A DNA stretch of 64,000 nt from Enterococcus ureilyticus (GTDB lineage: Bacteria > Bacillota > Bacilli > Lactobacillales > Enterococcaceae), in assembly GCF_001730315.1 (NCBI RefSeq), contig NZ_MIKC01000001.1:1-64000 (forward strand), in the 5' to 3' direction. This document shows positions 46,080 through 57,135 of this stretch, piece after piece. A program made the translations under genes and the position numbers. A model generated the notes under the pieces. The model worked only from the letters and a program-made list of their open reading frames with translations, searched no databases and had not been told where the DNA came from. How positions within the stretch are numbered: the stretch's first letter is position 1; the number at the start of each line of letters is the position of its first letter.

Positions 46080-47736
46080 CTGAAGCTCCTTTGACTAGCC
46101 TACATGCCTTGATAACTTGCTCAGTCGTGACTAAGCCCTCAAAATTATCCCGTGATATGCGACTAGCTGCCGTTGTGTAAAATGTATGATGACTAAAAAA
46201 TGCTGTTGGTTCGGCTGTCGTCACTAACTTATTTTGGAACAATAACCCGCAGCGGTCTGATAATTCTGCAGCAAAATCTAAATCGTGGGTTACGACTAAA
46301 ATAGTTTTCCCTTGTTTTGATAGCTCCTTTAATAATTTTATCAGTTGCTTCTTCCCAAAATTATCGATGCCTTTTGTTGGTTCATCTAATAATAAAATTT
46401 TTGAATCAGTTAAAAGTAATTTCCCTAATGCTGCCCTTTGACACTCCCCTCCACTTAAATCTAGTGGATGTTGCGTTAAAATCTTCGTTAAATCAAGTAG
46501 CGTTGTAACGTTTTTAATGCGTATTTTTTGGTCTTCCTCAGCCACATTTTGGCTCTGTAAATACATTTTGTACTCTTCAATTACCGAGTCTTTCAGAAAA
46601 AGCATTTGAGACTCTTGCGGTAAATACCCTACTACTCCCTTATTCTTTTTAAACGATTGCTCAAAAAGTGAGAGTTTCCCGTGGTAACAGTCCAAAATAC
46701 CAGCGATTACTTTCAATAATGTCGTCTTCCCTGACCCATTTCCTCCAACTAAAGAAAAAATTTCTCCTGTATACACCTCAAAATCAATGCCAGCTAAAAT
46801 ATCTCGACTCTTTTTTTCATAACGGAACCAGCAGTTTTTTAACTGAATACTTTTTACCATTTTCTTTTTGGTTAAGGTTTCTTTCTGCAAAAAAGATCTG
46901 GATGGAAAATAACGCGCCAAAAATCGTTTCCCTTCAACCACAGTTAGCGGGCAGTCATCATCTACGCTACTATTGAGATATATTTGGACAGCACTGGGTA
47001 GACTATAAACAAAACGGTCAACGTTTTTGTTCTTCTTCATTCCATTAGAAATAGACCTTGGCTCACCCGCAAAAATCACTTGTCCATCATCCAAAATAAT
47101 GACTTGATCAGCCAAAGCAAATACTGATTCTAAGCTATGTTCAACTAATAAAATGGTGAGACCCATTTCTCGATTTAATCGTACTATTAGATCGATAAAT
47201 TTTTGTGAAGTTATCGGATCAAGCTGTGTTGTCGGTTCATCCAAAATCAAGATATCTGGTTTCATGAGCAAAACTGAAGTTAGATTTAATAACTGCATTT
47301 GACCACCAGATAATTCACTCGTTTGATGTTCTAGCAGTTCCTCAATACCTAGAAAATTAACCATTTCTGCAATCCGACTCTTGATTTCTGAAGGAGGAGT
47401 GCCTAGATTTTCTAGCCCAAAAGCTAATTCCTGCCAAACACTTTCCGTCACGATCTGGTTTTCAGGATTTTGCATAACATAGCCGATTTTACCAGTCGAA
47501 AAGTCTGCTGGCAGTGCGTCGATTGATTTATTATTTAGATAAATCGTCCCAGTCTGCTTCCCGTTTGGTGCCAATTGTGGCTTTAATAATTTCAATAACG
47601 TGGACTTTCCACTACCAGAAGTGCCGCAAATCAAAATAAATTCACCTTGAGTGATTGATAACGACAGGTTGTCCAAAACCAAGTTATTGCTTCCGGCATA
47701 TTGAAATGTTAGATCTTTGATTTCAAGATATTCCAT
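46060..47736 (-). CDS. ECF transporter fused double ATPase (A-A')
   Basis: A protein of 558 residues holding two ABC ATPase domains. The first has Walker A GTSGSGKST, signature LSGGQMQL and Walker B LILDEPTTQLD. The second has GGNGSGKTT, LSGGECQR and LLLDEPTKGID. It energises the membrane module. ATG 47736 follows AAAGGAGG; the longer frame to 47808 is not supported. It overlaps both the T and S genes, so the three are translated as a unit. Confidence 0.92.
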   Translation of the reverse strand: MEYLEIKDLTFQYAGSNNLVLDNLSLSITQGEFILICGTSGSGKSTLLKLLKPQLAPNGKQTGTIYLNNKSIDALPADFSTGKIGYVMQNPENQIVTESVWQELAFGLENLGTPPSEIKSRIAEMVNFLGIEELLEHQTSELSGGQMQLLNLTSVLLMKPDILILDEPTTQLDPITSQKFIDLIVRLNREMGLTILLVEHSLESVFALADQVIILDDGQVIFAGEPRSISNGMKKNKNVDRFVYSLPSAVQIYLNSSVDDDCPLTVVEGKRFLARYFPSRSFLQKETLTKKKMVKSIQLKNCWFRYEKKSRDILAGIDFEVYTGEIFSLVGGNGSGKTTLLKVIAGILDCYHGKLSLFEQSFKKNKGVVGYLPQESQMLFLKDSVIEEYKMYLQSQNVAEEDQKIRIKNVTTLLDLTKILTQHPLDLSGGECQRAALGKLLLTDSKILLLDEPTKGIDNFGKKQLIKLLKELSKQGKTILVVTHDLDFAAELSDRCGLLFQNKLVTTAEPTAFFSHHTFYTTAASRISRDNFEGLVTTEQVIKACRLVKGASDEPRRD

Positions 47737-48596
47737 ACTATTACCTCCTTTAAGCGCTTCAATAAGGGGAGCCATGCTACTCCAAAAAGAAATAAGTAAC
47801 TCAACCAATTTTTTTGCATCAGTCTATAAACGTTATCGTGATAAGGATAATAATTAAACTGATAAAATCCTTTTATCATACTAACCATAAAAAAAAGGCA
47901 TGCTAGGACAATCGCTGTCAAAAATAAGGTATCTTTTTTCTGCCAACGATAGGTTAAACAACTGCTTCTAGTAGAAACACCATAACCGCGTGCTCTCATC
48001 GAATCGGCTGTGTCCATCGCATTTTCCAACGACCATGAAAATAAATGACCAAATAAATCTAACCCATACCTAGCGCGCTCAAAAAAATACCGCCTATGTG
48101 TTTGCTGAAAATTTTTTTGTATCTGATTCAACTCTTGATGGTATTTTTGTAGTAAGGGGAGCAAGCGCAAAACCAATACTAAAATCAACCCAGATTTTGG
48201 AAATCGTTTACCAAAAAGGTAAAAAAACTGTTCTGAGTCAACAGCCTTTTGAAAATTTTGAAATAAATAAATCACTGTAGCAATCGTCATTCCCATAAAA
48301 AAACCATAAATAAAAGCTTCCACAGTAATCGGCTTATTCAGAAAAAAGAAAATAACTGTGGCTCCTCTATGAACAAATAGTGGATTCGTCACAGTGATCA
48401 TTCCTATAAAAAACAACGGATACAACATCGACTTTTTCGATTTACCATTTAAGTCAAGTAGCCGAAGTAATACATTACTCAAAAAAAAGCAAGTAATGAT
48501 CACAGGGTTTGTTGTACTCATAACGATTAATAATGCCGCTATATAATAACTGGACGTAGCAAACGGATGAGTTTGTCTAAAAAAAGATGGATGCAT
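47709..48596 (-). CDS. ECF transporter transmembrane (T) component
   Basis: A 295-residue EcfT-type membrane protein. It has several hydrophobic helices and a coupling-helix motif in SMRARGYGVSTRS (the A-R-G pattern of EcfT). AAAGGAAG precedes the ATG. It is the first gene of the operon with the A-A' and S genes. A WYL regulator gene points away from it and may control the unit. Confidence 0.88.
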   Translation of the reverse strand: MHPSFFRQTHPFATSSYYIAALLIVMSTTNPVIITCFFLSNVLLRLLDLNGKSKKSMLYPLFFIGMITVTNPLFVHRGATVIFFFLNKPITVEAFIYGFFMGMTIATVIYLFQNFQKAVDSEQFFYLFGKRFPKSGLILVLVLRLLPLLQKYHQELNQIQKNFQQTHRRYFFERARYGLDLFGHLFSWSLENAMDTADSMRARGYGVSTRSSCLTYRWQKKDTLFLTAIVLACLFFMVSMIKGFYQFNYYPYHDNVYRLMQKNWLSYLFLFGVAWLPLLKRLKEVIVWNILKSKI

Positions 48597-48876
48597 ATTA
48601 GACTTCCTTTCTCAACTAAATTTTTACATTAGATTAATAAAAATAGTTGCTATCATCATTTGCCAATTTTAAATATTAGTACAAACTCTCAATTAATTAG
48701 CACGTTTTTACGCAACAGTAACATTATATAAACCAAAATTACTAAAGTCAATCATTCAAAAATTTGGAATTTTACAACATTATTCAACATAATTTTTGTT
48801 CATTTTCACAAAGCGATCCCATTTTTCGTTATAATAAGATAATTAACTCCCAATGAAAATCAAAGAAGGTGCTTTT

Positions 48877-49812
48877 ATGAAAACAGAACGACTACTTGCA
48901 ATCATCATGATCTTATTAGATCGAAAACAAATTAGCGCTTCAAGATTAGCCAACATACTAGAGGTCTCTGTTCGGACTATTTATCGAGACATTAACTCAT
49001 TAAGCGAAGCGGGAATACCCGTAACTTCATCTCCTGGTGTCAATGGTGGCATCCAAATCATGGATAATTATAAAATAGATAAACAATTTTTTACTTCATC
49101 TGATATTACTGCTTTGTTGATTGCATTAGAAAGTTTGTCTAACACCATCTCTCCGATTCAGATTAGCCAAACAGTTGAAAAAATAAAAACTCTTGTTCCA
49201 ACTCAATTTTCAGAAGAGATTCAGTTTAAAACAAATCAAATTGTAATTGATTTAACACCTTGGACTAGTAATCATACCTTGCAGCCATTTTTGGAAATCA
49301 TCAAGACAGCTATGGATCAACAACGATTACTTTATTTCGAGTATGAAGACAATCTGGGACGAAAGACTAAACGGTATGTAGAACCGTATCGTCTTGTTTT
49401 AAAAGAGATCAGTTGGTATTTACAAGCCTACTGTTTAAACAAAAATGATTTCAGAATATTTAAGATTTCTAGAATAGTTGATTTGCAGTTATCGACTGAA
49501 GCGTTTATTCCTAGAGCCTTCCAAGCAAAACCATTAGGGAAAGAGCCGTTTTTCGGTAGTGACTTTACACTTACAACTTTAAAAGTGACGCATAAAGTCA
49601 AAGAACAATTAATAGACAAATTTGGGCAGCTGACCTTTTCTCCTTCAAATGATCCTGATAAACAAATCGTTCACTTTCCTTTTATGGAAGATGAGTTTGG
49701 GTACAATTTACTTTTAGGCTTTGGCAACCAGTGTGAGTGTCTTGCCCCGATTCATGTTAGAGCAGAACTGAAAAGGCGGATTGAAAAGTTACTGGAGCAG
49801 TATCAAGCATAA
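48877..49812 (+). CDS. HTH/WYL-domain transcriptional regulator
   Basis: A 311-residue regulator of the YafY/DeoR-like group: N-terminal HTH_11 (ISASRLANILEVSVRTIYRDINSL) and a C-terminal WYL domain (about 135-215), with a WCX-like end. WYL domains sense nucleic acids or small ligands. ATG 48877 follows AGAAGGTG; the earlier in-frame start at 48853 lacks a site. It is divergent from the ECF operon, the classic place for its regulator, which is inference. Confidence 0.85.
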   Translation: MKTERLLAIIMILLDRKQISASRLANILEVSVRTIYRDINSLSEAGIPVTSSPGVNGGIQIMDNYKIDKQFFTSSDITALLIALESLSNTISPIQISQTVEKIKTLVPTQFSEEIQFKTNQIVIDLTPWTSNHTLQPFLEIIKTAMDQQRLLYFEYEDNLGRKTKRYVEPYRLVLKEISWYLQAYCLNKNDFRIFKISRIVDLQLSTEAFIPRAFQAKPLGKEPFFGSDFTLTTLKVTHKVKEQLIDKFGQLTFSPSNDPDKQIVHFPFMEDEFGYNLLLGFGNQCECLAPIHVRAELKRRIEKLLEQYQA

Positions 49813-49823
49813 TCATTATAAGC

Positions 49824-49873
49824 AAAAAGGCTTCTCAACCTATACTACTCTAGTACAAGTTGAGAAGTCTTTT
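49824..49873. terminator. Bidirectional terminator
   Basis: A stem of about 15 bp with one mismatch (GGCTTCTCAAC with GTTGAGAAGTC) has flanking A and T runs. It ends both the WYL gene and dnaJ. Confidence 0.75.
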
Positions 49874-49876
49874 ATT

Positions 49877-51046
49877 TTATTTTTTTTTCTTTCCGCCAAA
49901 GGCATCTTTCATTTTATCAAAGAAACCTTCTTCTTGCTGCTCACTTACAGTTTGACCGCCAGCTTTAGCAAATGTGCGTAAGGCTTCTTTTTGTTCCTCA
50001 TTTAAGTTTTTCGGCGTAATGATTTTAACCTTGACATGCTGGTCACCATTAGCTCCGCCACGTAAGCGCGGTGCCCCTTTACCGCGTAAACGGAAATTCG
50101 TTTCTGTTTGAGTACCAGCAGGGATTTTTAATTTTACATCTCCGTGAACAGTTGGTACTTTGATTTCATCACCAAGTGCTGCTTGAACAAAGCTTAATGG
50201 TAAATCATAGTAAATCTCTGAGCCTTCACGGTCAAAAATGTTGCTATCTTCTACGCTGAATACAACATAAAGATCCCCGTAAGGTCCGCCATTTACACCA
50301 GCTTCTCCTTGATTAGCTAAACGCATTTGTTGTCCATCTTCTACTCCAGCTGGAACATTAACTTTGACTTTATGCGCTTTTTTCTCATGTCCCGTTCCGT
50401 GACAGGTTGGGCAAGGATCTTTGATTTCTTTTCCAGTACCATGACACACATCACAGGTTTGACGACTCATCACTCGGCCAAGTGGAGTTTGACGTTCCAC
50501 ATTGATCGAGCCAGAACCATGACACTTGTGGCAAGTTTCAGGATGAGTTCCTGGTTTGGCACCATTTCCTCCACAGGTTTCACAGTTATCTTCACGGTTA
50601 TATTTGATTTCTTTTTCAACACCAAATATCGCTTCTTCAAACTTAAGGTTGACAGTATATTGTAAATCAGCCCCTTGTCTTGGTGCAGTTGGATCGACAC
50701 TACGTGAGCCACCGCCAAAGAAAGAATCGAAGATATCTTCAAAACCACCAAAACCACCGCCACCACTGAATCCGCCGCCGCCAAAACCACCAAAACCACC
50801 AGCGCCACCGCCATAATTGGGATCAGTGCCTGCATGTCCATATTGATCGTAGGCTGATTTTTTTTGTGGATCACTTAATACTTCATAGGCTTCTGAAACT
50901 TCTTTGAATTTTTCTTCTGCATCTGCTTCTTTATTGATATCTGGGTGATATTGTTTTGAAAGCTTACGATACGCTTTTTTTATTTCATCATCTGAAGCGC
51001 CTTTGGCAAGGCCAAGCACTTCATAATAATCTCTTTTCGTAGCCAT
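49877..51046 (-). CDS. dnaJ: Chaperone DnaJ (Hsp40)
   Basis: A 389-residue co-chaperone: J-domain with HPD ([10 protein letters not shown]), Gly/Phe-rich segment ([15 protein letters not shown]), a zinc region with four CxxCxGxG repeats ([32 protein letters not shown]) and the C-terminal substrate-binding domain. ATG 51046 is chosen (GGAGGGG upstream). The longer frame adds 35 spurious residues. It stimulates DnaK ATPase and delivers substrates. It is the last gene of the hrcA operon. Confidence 0.96.
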   Translation of the reverse strand: MATKRDYYEVLGLAKGASDDEIKKAYRKLSKQYHPDINKEADAEEKFKEVSEAYEVLSDPQKKSAYDQYGHAGTDPNYGGGAGGFGGFGGGGFSGGGGFGGFEDIFDSFFGGGSRSVDPTAPRQGADLQYTVNLKFEEAIFGVEKEIKYNREDNCETCGGNGAKPGTHPETCHKCHGSGSINVERQTPLGRVMSRQTCDVCHGTGKEIKDPCPTCHGTGHEKKAHKVKVNVPAGVEDGQQMRLANQGEAGVNGGPYGDLYVVFSVEDSNIFDREGSEIYYDLPLSFVQAALGDEIKVPTVHGDVKLKIPAGTQTETNFRLRGKGAPRLRGGANGDQHVKVKIITPKNLNEEQKEALRTFAKAGGQTVSEQQEEGFFDKMKDAFGGKKKK

Positions 51047-51166
51047 TAGTTCCCCTCCAACTATTATTTCATTTATTCTAAAATAGGATCGACGCCAACT
51101 TATTTGTATAAAAACATCGTTGTAATCATACCACAAATTAAGTAAAAGCAAAATAGCTTCCCTTGA

Positions 51167-51230
51167 TTTGCCTATCTTTATCTAGAAATAAAGATAGGCA
51201 AAGACCAAAGCGATGACTTTGGTCTTTGCC
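51167..51230 (-). promoter_or_regulatory. Two overlapping, mutually exclusive hairpins between dnaK and dnaJ
   Basis: One stem is a perfect 15-bp pairing (51167..51181 with 51188..51202). The other is a perfect 14-bp pairing (51197..51210 with 51217..51230). They share bases 51197..51202, so both cannot form fully at once. No T-run follows. An mRNA processing or attenuation role is possible. Confidence 0.6.
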
Positions 51231-51250
51231 AGCTTGTTAACGATCAAGGA

Positions 51251-53104
<1,854 letters not shown>

Positions 53105-53154
53105 TTAATTTTTGATTTTTCAATTTATATAATACAAGCATTTTATCTTGTTGT

Positions 53155-53697
53155 TTACTGCGCAACAATTACCATGCTTGCTCGTAAAACGCGGTCATGT
53201 AATTTGTAGCCTTTTTGTAAGACTTCAACGATTGTATCAGCTGGTGTTTCATCACTCGCTGGAATCGTTTGAACTGCCTGATGTAAATTAGGATCGAAAA
53301 CTTCACCCATCGTTGGAATTTCTTCGATGCCTTCTTCTTTCAAAGCAGCCTGTACACTTTCTAAAACCATCGAGATGCCTTTTTTCAGGCTTGCACCTTG
53401 TTCATCATCAACTTCGATTGCCATCGCACGTTCTAAATTATCAAGTGAAGGTAATAATTTTTTACCTAAATCTTGTGAACGATAGCGAACTAAAAGTTCA
53501 CGCTCATTTTTGAAACGATTGCTCATATTAGCAATTTCGGCACGCGCTCTTAAGAATTTATCTTCCATTTCAGAAAATTCTGCTTTGGCATTCTCTAACT
53601 CTGTCATTTCGGCTTCTACCTCTGAAACACCGGAATCATCGATTGCTTCCATGTGTTCTTCCTGTAATTCCTCATTCGTTTCTTCTTTATTACTCAC
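53155..53697 (-). CDS. grpE: Nucleotide exchange factor GrpE
   Basis: A 180-residue cofactor with a charged coiled-coil N-terminal half (about 20-90) and the C-terminal motif [17 protein letters not shown] before the beta domain. It releases ADP from DnaK. The start is GTG 53697, preceded by AGAAGGGA at suitable spacing. A TTG seven codons earlier overlaps it. It follows hrcA and precedes dnaK. Confidence 0.95.
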   Translation of the reverse strand: MSNKEETNEELQEEHMEAIDDSGVSEVEAEMTELENAKAEFSEMEDKFLRARAEIANMSNRFKNERELLVRYRSQDLGKKLLPSLDNLERAMAIEVDDEQGASLKKGISMVLESVQAALKEEGIEEIPTMGEVFDPNLHQAVQTIPASDETPADTIVEVLQKGYKLHDRVLRASMVIVAQ

Positions 53698-53759
53698 TCT
53701 GGCAACTTCCCTTCTCAATTTCGTAGAATTAATTAGAATTCTATATTTTCAACTTATGG

Positions 53760-54803
53760 CTATTCATCAAGGAAACGATAATAAGCACCAAGTTTTGAAG
53801 CTAGCTCATCGCGGAATACATCCACTAAACTAAATATTTTTGAATATGGCATACTTGTTGGACCTAATAGAGCAATCGTTCCTTTACCGTGTCCAGATAC
53901 TTCATATGTCGCCGTGATCATACTCATGTTATCCAGTAAATCATTTCCGATTTCCGATCCGATTCGAATAGCAATCGCTGAATCCTCTTGATCTTCAGTC
54001 GTTAACAAATGTGTAAGCGCATCTGTATTTTTCATAAATGAGTAAACTGACTTTAATTGATTGATGTCTTCTTTTAAACCAAAATCTAGCACGTTCATGC
54101 GTCCGCTAACAAATACTTTTTCTTCAAATGCATGACCTAACATTGCATCGAATAAACGCATCATGCCGTCTGGTGTTTGAAAATAACGATGTAAAATCAT
54201 CGGGATTTCCGTTCGCAAACGATGATATACGGTCAGTAAAGGCTGACCAACAAGCTTATCATTGATAATTTGCGTCATTTTTTCCAAATCTTGACTGGAG
54301 ACTGATGCTGGAATTGCAAATACTTGGCTTTCAACATTGCCTTTATCTGTGACAATCACCGCAATGATTTGCCGCTCATTCAGCGGAACAATTCGAAAAC
54401 CTGTTAGCTTTCGTTCTTTCACTTCTGGTCCTAAAGAAAAAGCGGTATAACTAGTCAAATTAGAAAGAATTTCAGCAGATTGCTCAATGATATCATTGAT
54501 CTCATGAAACTCTCTTCCAAAAGAATGACGAATCGTTTCTAATTCATCATGCTCAACTTCTGTCGGACTTAGTAGATGATCCACATAGTAGCGATAACCA
54601 TCCATTGAAGGTATTCTACCTGAAGAAGAATGTGTTTTTAATAGCAACCCATGTTCTTCCAAGGCTTTCATGTCATTGCGGATCGTTGCAGAACTTGACT
54701 TGATTCCTTCTTCCATCAACTTCTTTGATCCTACAGGTGTCCCTGTATTCGTGTATTCTTGGATGATAAGTCGCAAAATATTCTTTTGTCTATCTGTTAT
54801 CAT
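53760..54803 (-). CDS. hrcA: Heat-inducible transcription repressor HrcA
   Basis: A 347-residue repressor: N-terminal winged helix (GSKKLMEEGIKSSSATIRNDMKALEE, about 25-55) and C-terminal ligand-sensing and dimerisation region. It binds CIRCE operators and needs GroEL for activity. ATG 54803 follows GGGTGG; the GTG three codons earlier overlaps that site. It heads hrcA-grpE-dnaK-dnaJ and is autoregulated through two CIRCE copies upstream. Confidence 0.96.
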   Translation of the reverse strand: MITDRQKNILRLIIQEYTNTGTPVGSKKLMEEGIKSSSATIRNDMKALEEHGLLLKTHSSSGRIPSMDGYRYYVDHLLSPTEVEHDELETIRHSFGREFHEINDIIEQSAEILSNLTSYTAFSLGPEVKERKLTGFRIVPLNERQIIAVIVTDKGNVESQVFAIPASVSSQDLEKMTQIINDKLVGQPLLTVYHRLRTEIPMILHRYFQTPDGMMRLFDAMLGHAFEEKVFVSGRMNVLDFGLKEDINQLKSVYSFMKNTDALTHLLTTEDQEDSAIAIRIGSEIGNDLLDNMSMITATYEVSGHGKGTIALLGPTSMPYSKIFSLVDVFRDELASKLGAYYRFLDE

Positions 54804-54818
54804 AGTTACCACCCTTCA

Positions 54819-54845
54819 TTAGCACTCATGTTATTCAAGTGCTAA
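54819..54845 (-). promoter_or_regulatory. CIRCE operator 1 (promoter-proximal)
   Basis: TTAGCACTC, nine bases, then AAGTGCTAA: a CIRCE inverted repeat with one mismatch from consensus, just upstream of hrcA. Confidence 0.92.
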
Positions 54846-54855
54846 TACAATTATT

Positions 54856-54884
54856 AATATAGCAAGTTCTGTTAGAATTGTCAA
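54856..54884 (-). promoter_or_regulatory. Sigma-A promoter of the hrcA operon
   Basis: On the minus strand TTGACA (54879..54884) and TATATT (54856..54861) are spaced by 17 bases, lying between the two CIRCE elements. Confidence 0.85.
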
Positions 54885-54900
54885 GAGAAAAACACATTTT

Positions 54901-54927
54901 TTAGCACTCTTTGTATACGAGTGCTAA
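54901..54927 (-). promoter_or_regulatory. CIRCE operator 2 (upstream)
   Basis: TTAGCACTC, nine bases, GAGTGCTAA: a perfect CIRCE element upstream of the promoter -35 box. Confidence 0.95.
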
Positions 54928-54937
54928 AAACCGTAAA

Positions 54938-54978
54938 AAGAACGAAACTAAAGCAGACTAATGCTTAGTTTCGTTCTT
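54938..54978 (-). terminator. Terminator of hemW
   Basis: AAGAACGAAACTAA and TTAGTTTCGTTCTT form a perfect 14-bp stem (54938..54951 with 54965..54978) right after the hemW stop, followed by TTTTTACGG on the minus strand. Confidence 0.75.
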
Positions 54979-54995
54979 AAACATACAGCTTAAGC

Positions 54996-56156
54996 TTATT
55001 CTTCTTTATCAATAAGAAATGCTTCAAATACGTCATTCCCTATGAAAAGCCCTTGTTCAGTCAATTTGATATGTCCGTCACTTTCCAGCAACAAACCTTT
55101 TTGAACCAAGTCAGGAATCGTCTTTTTGTAGACTTGATTTAACGCTCGTCCAAATTTTTCTTCAAATTTTCTCTTTGACACACCATTCATTTTTCGCAAA
55201 CCCAAGAACAGCTCTTCTTCCATTTGATTATTCAATGTCAGGATTTCTGTTTCAACAGTGGGTAGCTGGTTTGCTTTTAATGGTTTTAAATAATGCTGAA
55301 TCGGTCCATGATTTCGATAACGAGTATGACCTAAGTAGCCGCTTGCTCCTGCGCCAAAACCATAGTAGTGATCATTATTCCAATAAACTAAATTATGCTG
55401 ACTTTCCTGGCCTTTCAAAGCAAAATTGCTTACTTCATATTGATGACGTCCGGCCTTTTCCATAGCAATGATTGTTTCTTCAAACATTTGGGCTTCCACA
55501 TCTTGATCTGGCAACTGTAGGCGACCTTGGCGAACCCAATTCATAAACATTGTTTTATTTTCCAAAATCAAAGAGTAAAGTGAATAGTGTGGTAAGTCAA
55601 GTTCGATTGCCCGCTTCAAGGTATCTTGAAAACCTTCTAGCGTTTGACCAGGTAAGGCATAGATCAAATCGATACTCACATTTAAAAAATCTTCTTTTTC
55701 TAAAAATTTCATAGTCTCATAGACATCTTCTGCAGTATGTTTGCGTCCAATTTTTTTCAACAGCTGATTATCAAAAGTTTGAACCCCCATGGATAACCGA
55801 TTTACCCCATATTCTTTCATCACTTGTAGCTTTTCTTGGGTTAGATCACCTGGATTAGCTTCTATAGTAAATTCATTTGCTGGGTCGATCGGCAGTAATT
55901 CACGAACACCTTTTAATAATACATCTAACTGTTTAGCTGATAAAGAAGTTGGCGTACCGCCTCCTATGTAAATCGTTTCGGTCGTTTTGCTGGGATATTG
56001 CTCTTTGGTCAGACGAATCTCTTTCAAAAGGCTTTGGATATATTCATCAACTGGTTGACCTTCCAGAAAAACTTTATTAAAATCGCAGTAGAAACAGATA
56101 TGTTCACAAAACGGGATATGTATATAAGCTGAAATCTTTGTATTTTTGTTTTTCAA
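54996..56156 (-). CDS. hemW: Radical SAM heme chaperone HemW
   Basis: A 386-residue radical SAM protein with the cluster motif CEHICFYCDF (CxxxCxxC), GGGTPTSL and a HemN C-terminal domain. HemW is a heme-binding chaperone rather than a true coproporphyrinogen oxidase: it lacks the extended N-terminus that HemN has. The start is TTG 56156 with GGAGGAAT ahead. It is monocistronic, with its terminator close to the hrcA promoter region. Confidence 0.93.
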   Translation of the reverse strand: MKNKNTKISAYIHIPFCEHICFYCDFNKVFLEGQPVDEYIQSLLKEIRLTKEQYPSKTTETIYIGGGTPTSLSAKQLDVLLKGVRELLPIDPANEFTIEANPGDLTQEKLQVMKEYGVNRLSMGVQTFDNQLLKKIGRKHTAEDVYETMKFLEKEDFLNVSIDLIYALPGQTLEGFQDTLKRAIELDLPHYSLYSLILENKTMFMNWVRQGRLQLPDQDVEAQMFEETIIAMEKAGRHQYEVSNFALKGQESQHNLVYWNNDHYYGFGAGASGYLGHTRYRNHGPIQHYLKPLKANQLPTVETEILTLNNQMEEELFLGLRKMNGVSKRKFEEKFGRALNQVYKKTIPDLVQKGLLLESDGHIKLTEQGLFIGNDVFEAFLIDKEE

Positions 56157-56290
56157 TTTTTATTCCTCCAATTTACAAGTCCTCTAATTTTTAGACTATT
56201 CTATAGAAGACGCCTCTTATCTTAACATATTCAGCCATAAAATAGTTTAAATTGAGTCAATAATCACTCATTACCCATTAGAGACAAACA

Positions 56291-56328
56291 AAATGGCAAT
56301 TTAATTCTTTAAAGAGCTCAAAATGCCA
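56291..56328 (-). terminator. Weak terminator after the ATPase remnant
   Basis: AATGGCA and TGCCATT form a 7-bp outer stem with a long loop on the minus strand, followed by TTGTTTG. It may be the original terminator of the decayed ATPase gene. Confidence 0.35.
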
Positions 56329-56368
56329 TTCATTCGTTATACTATTTTGCAAATAAACATTATTTTTT

Positions 56369-56905
56369 CTATAACAATTTTCGATATTTTTTCATATAGA
56401 TTTTTTTGACCAATCTGACTAAAAATAAATACGTTACGATTTCAAAAATCGAACTTGTCCGGCCAAACCATCTCATGAATGAACCCATCGATTTAGCTTC
56501 CCATTTTTTAGTTTTTTCTACATACTTAGCACCCGCAATATCCCACGGACCACACATGTCTGACGTATTATGAACCAAATTTAAAAAGAGTGATTGGATT
56601 GGTGCTACTGGTAGAAACGGTAAAAAGATACTTGCTGGAATAACAAAAAACACATTACCAAAATTAGAACTTGCGGTTATTTTGATATATTTCATTGTAT
56701 TGCTGAAGACTCGTCGACCTGATATAATACCTTTTTTAAAACCATCAAGTCTTTTTGTAATACAATAACATCTGACACTTTCATCGCTCCAGCATCATTG
56801 ATTCCGTCTCCCATAAAGCCAACTGTTTGTTCATTCTTTTCAACGCTTTAACGATTTTTTTTTTTTTGATCAGGGGTTACTTTTGTAAAGCCTCCCACTT
56901 CGAGT
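56369..56905 (-). pseudogene. Remnant of a magnesium-translocating P-type ATPase
   Basis: The last 108 codons (56369..56695) read KYIKITASSNFGNVF, LPFLPVAPIQSLF and PWDIAGAKYVEKTKKWEAKSM, the C-terminal end of MgtA-type ATPases. Upstream, other frames carry KVTPDQK, then TVGFMGDGINDAGAMKVSD (the hinge GDGxND motif), VLQKDLMVLKKG and GRRVF. The frames change at a run of 13 A residues near 56860 and again near 56740, and a segment after the hinge is missing. Nothing of the N-terminal half is left. It is decayed and not functional. Confidence 0.85.
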
Positions 56906-57052
56906 CATGTCTATTTATTCCTAAAATACGTATATGTCTTCTCATTTACAGAAAATTCTATCATCACTAACTAACATCTCTTGTCAACGAACAAAACAAA
57001 AAGAAACAAGTTCTACATTGTTCAGCTCATTATCACTAATGTAAACTAAAAG

Positions 57053-57091
57053 ACTAAATAGTTAGCCTTGAAAATCGGCTGACTATTTAGT
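57053..57091. terminator. Bidirectional terminator
   Basis: ACTAAATAGTTAGCC and GGCTGACTATTTAGT form a 15-bp stem with one mismatch and T residues on both outer sides. It ends the truB-ribF unit. Confidence 0.75.
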
Positions 57092-57135
57092 CTTTTTATT
57101 TAAAACTGGTAAATATTAAACCAGTCTCTAAAAGC

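Noticed and set aside
48597-48876. Possible cobalamin riboswitch ahead of the ECF operon
   Set aside because: No B12-box-like sequence is visible and the gap is short and AT-rich.
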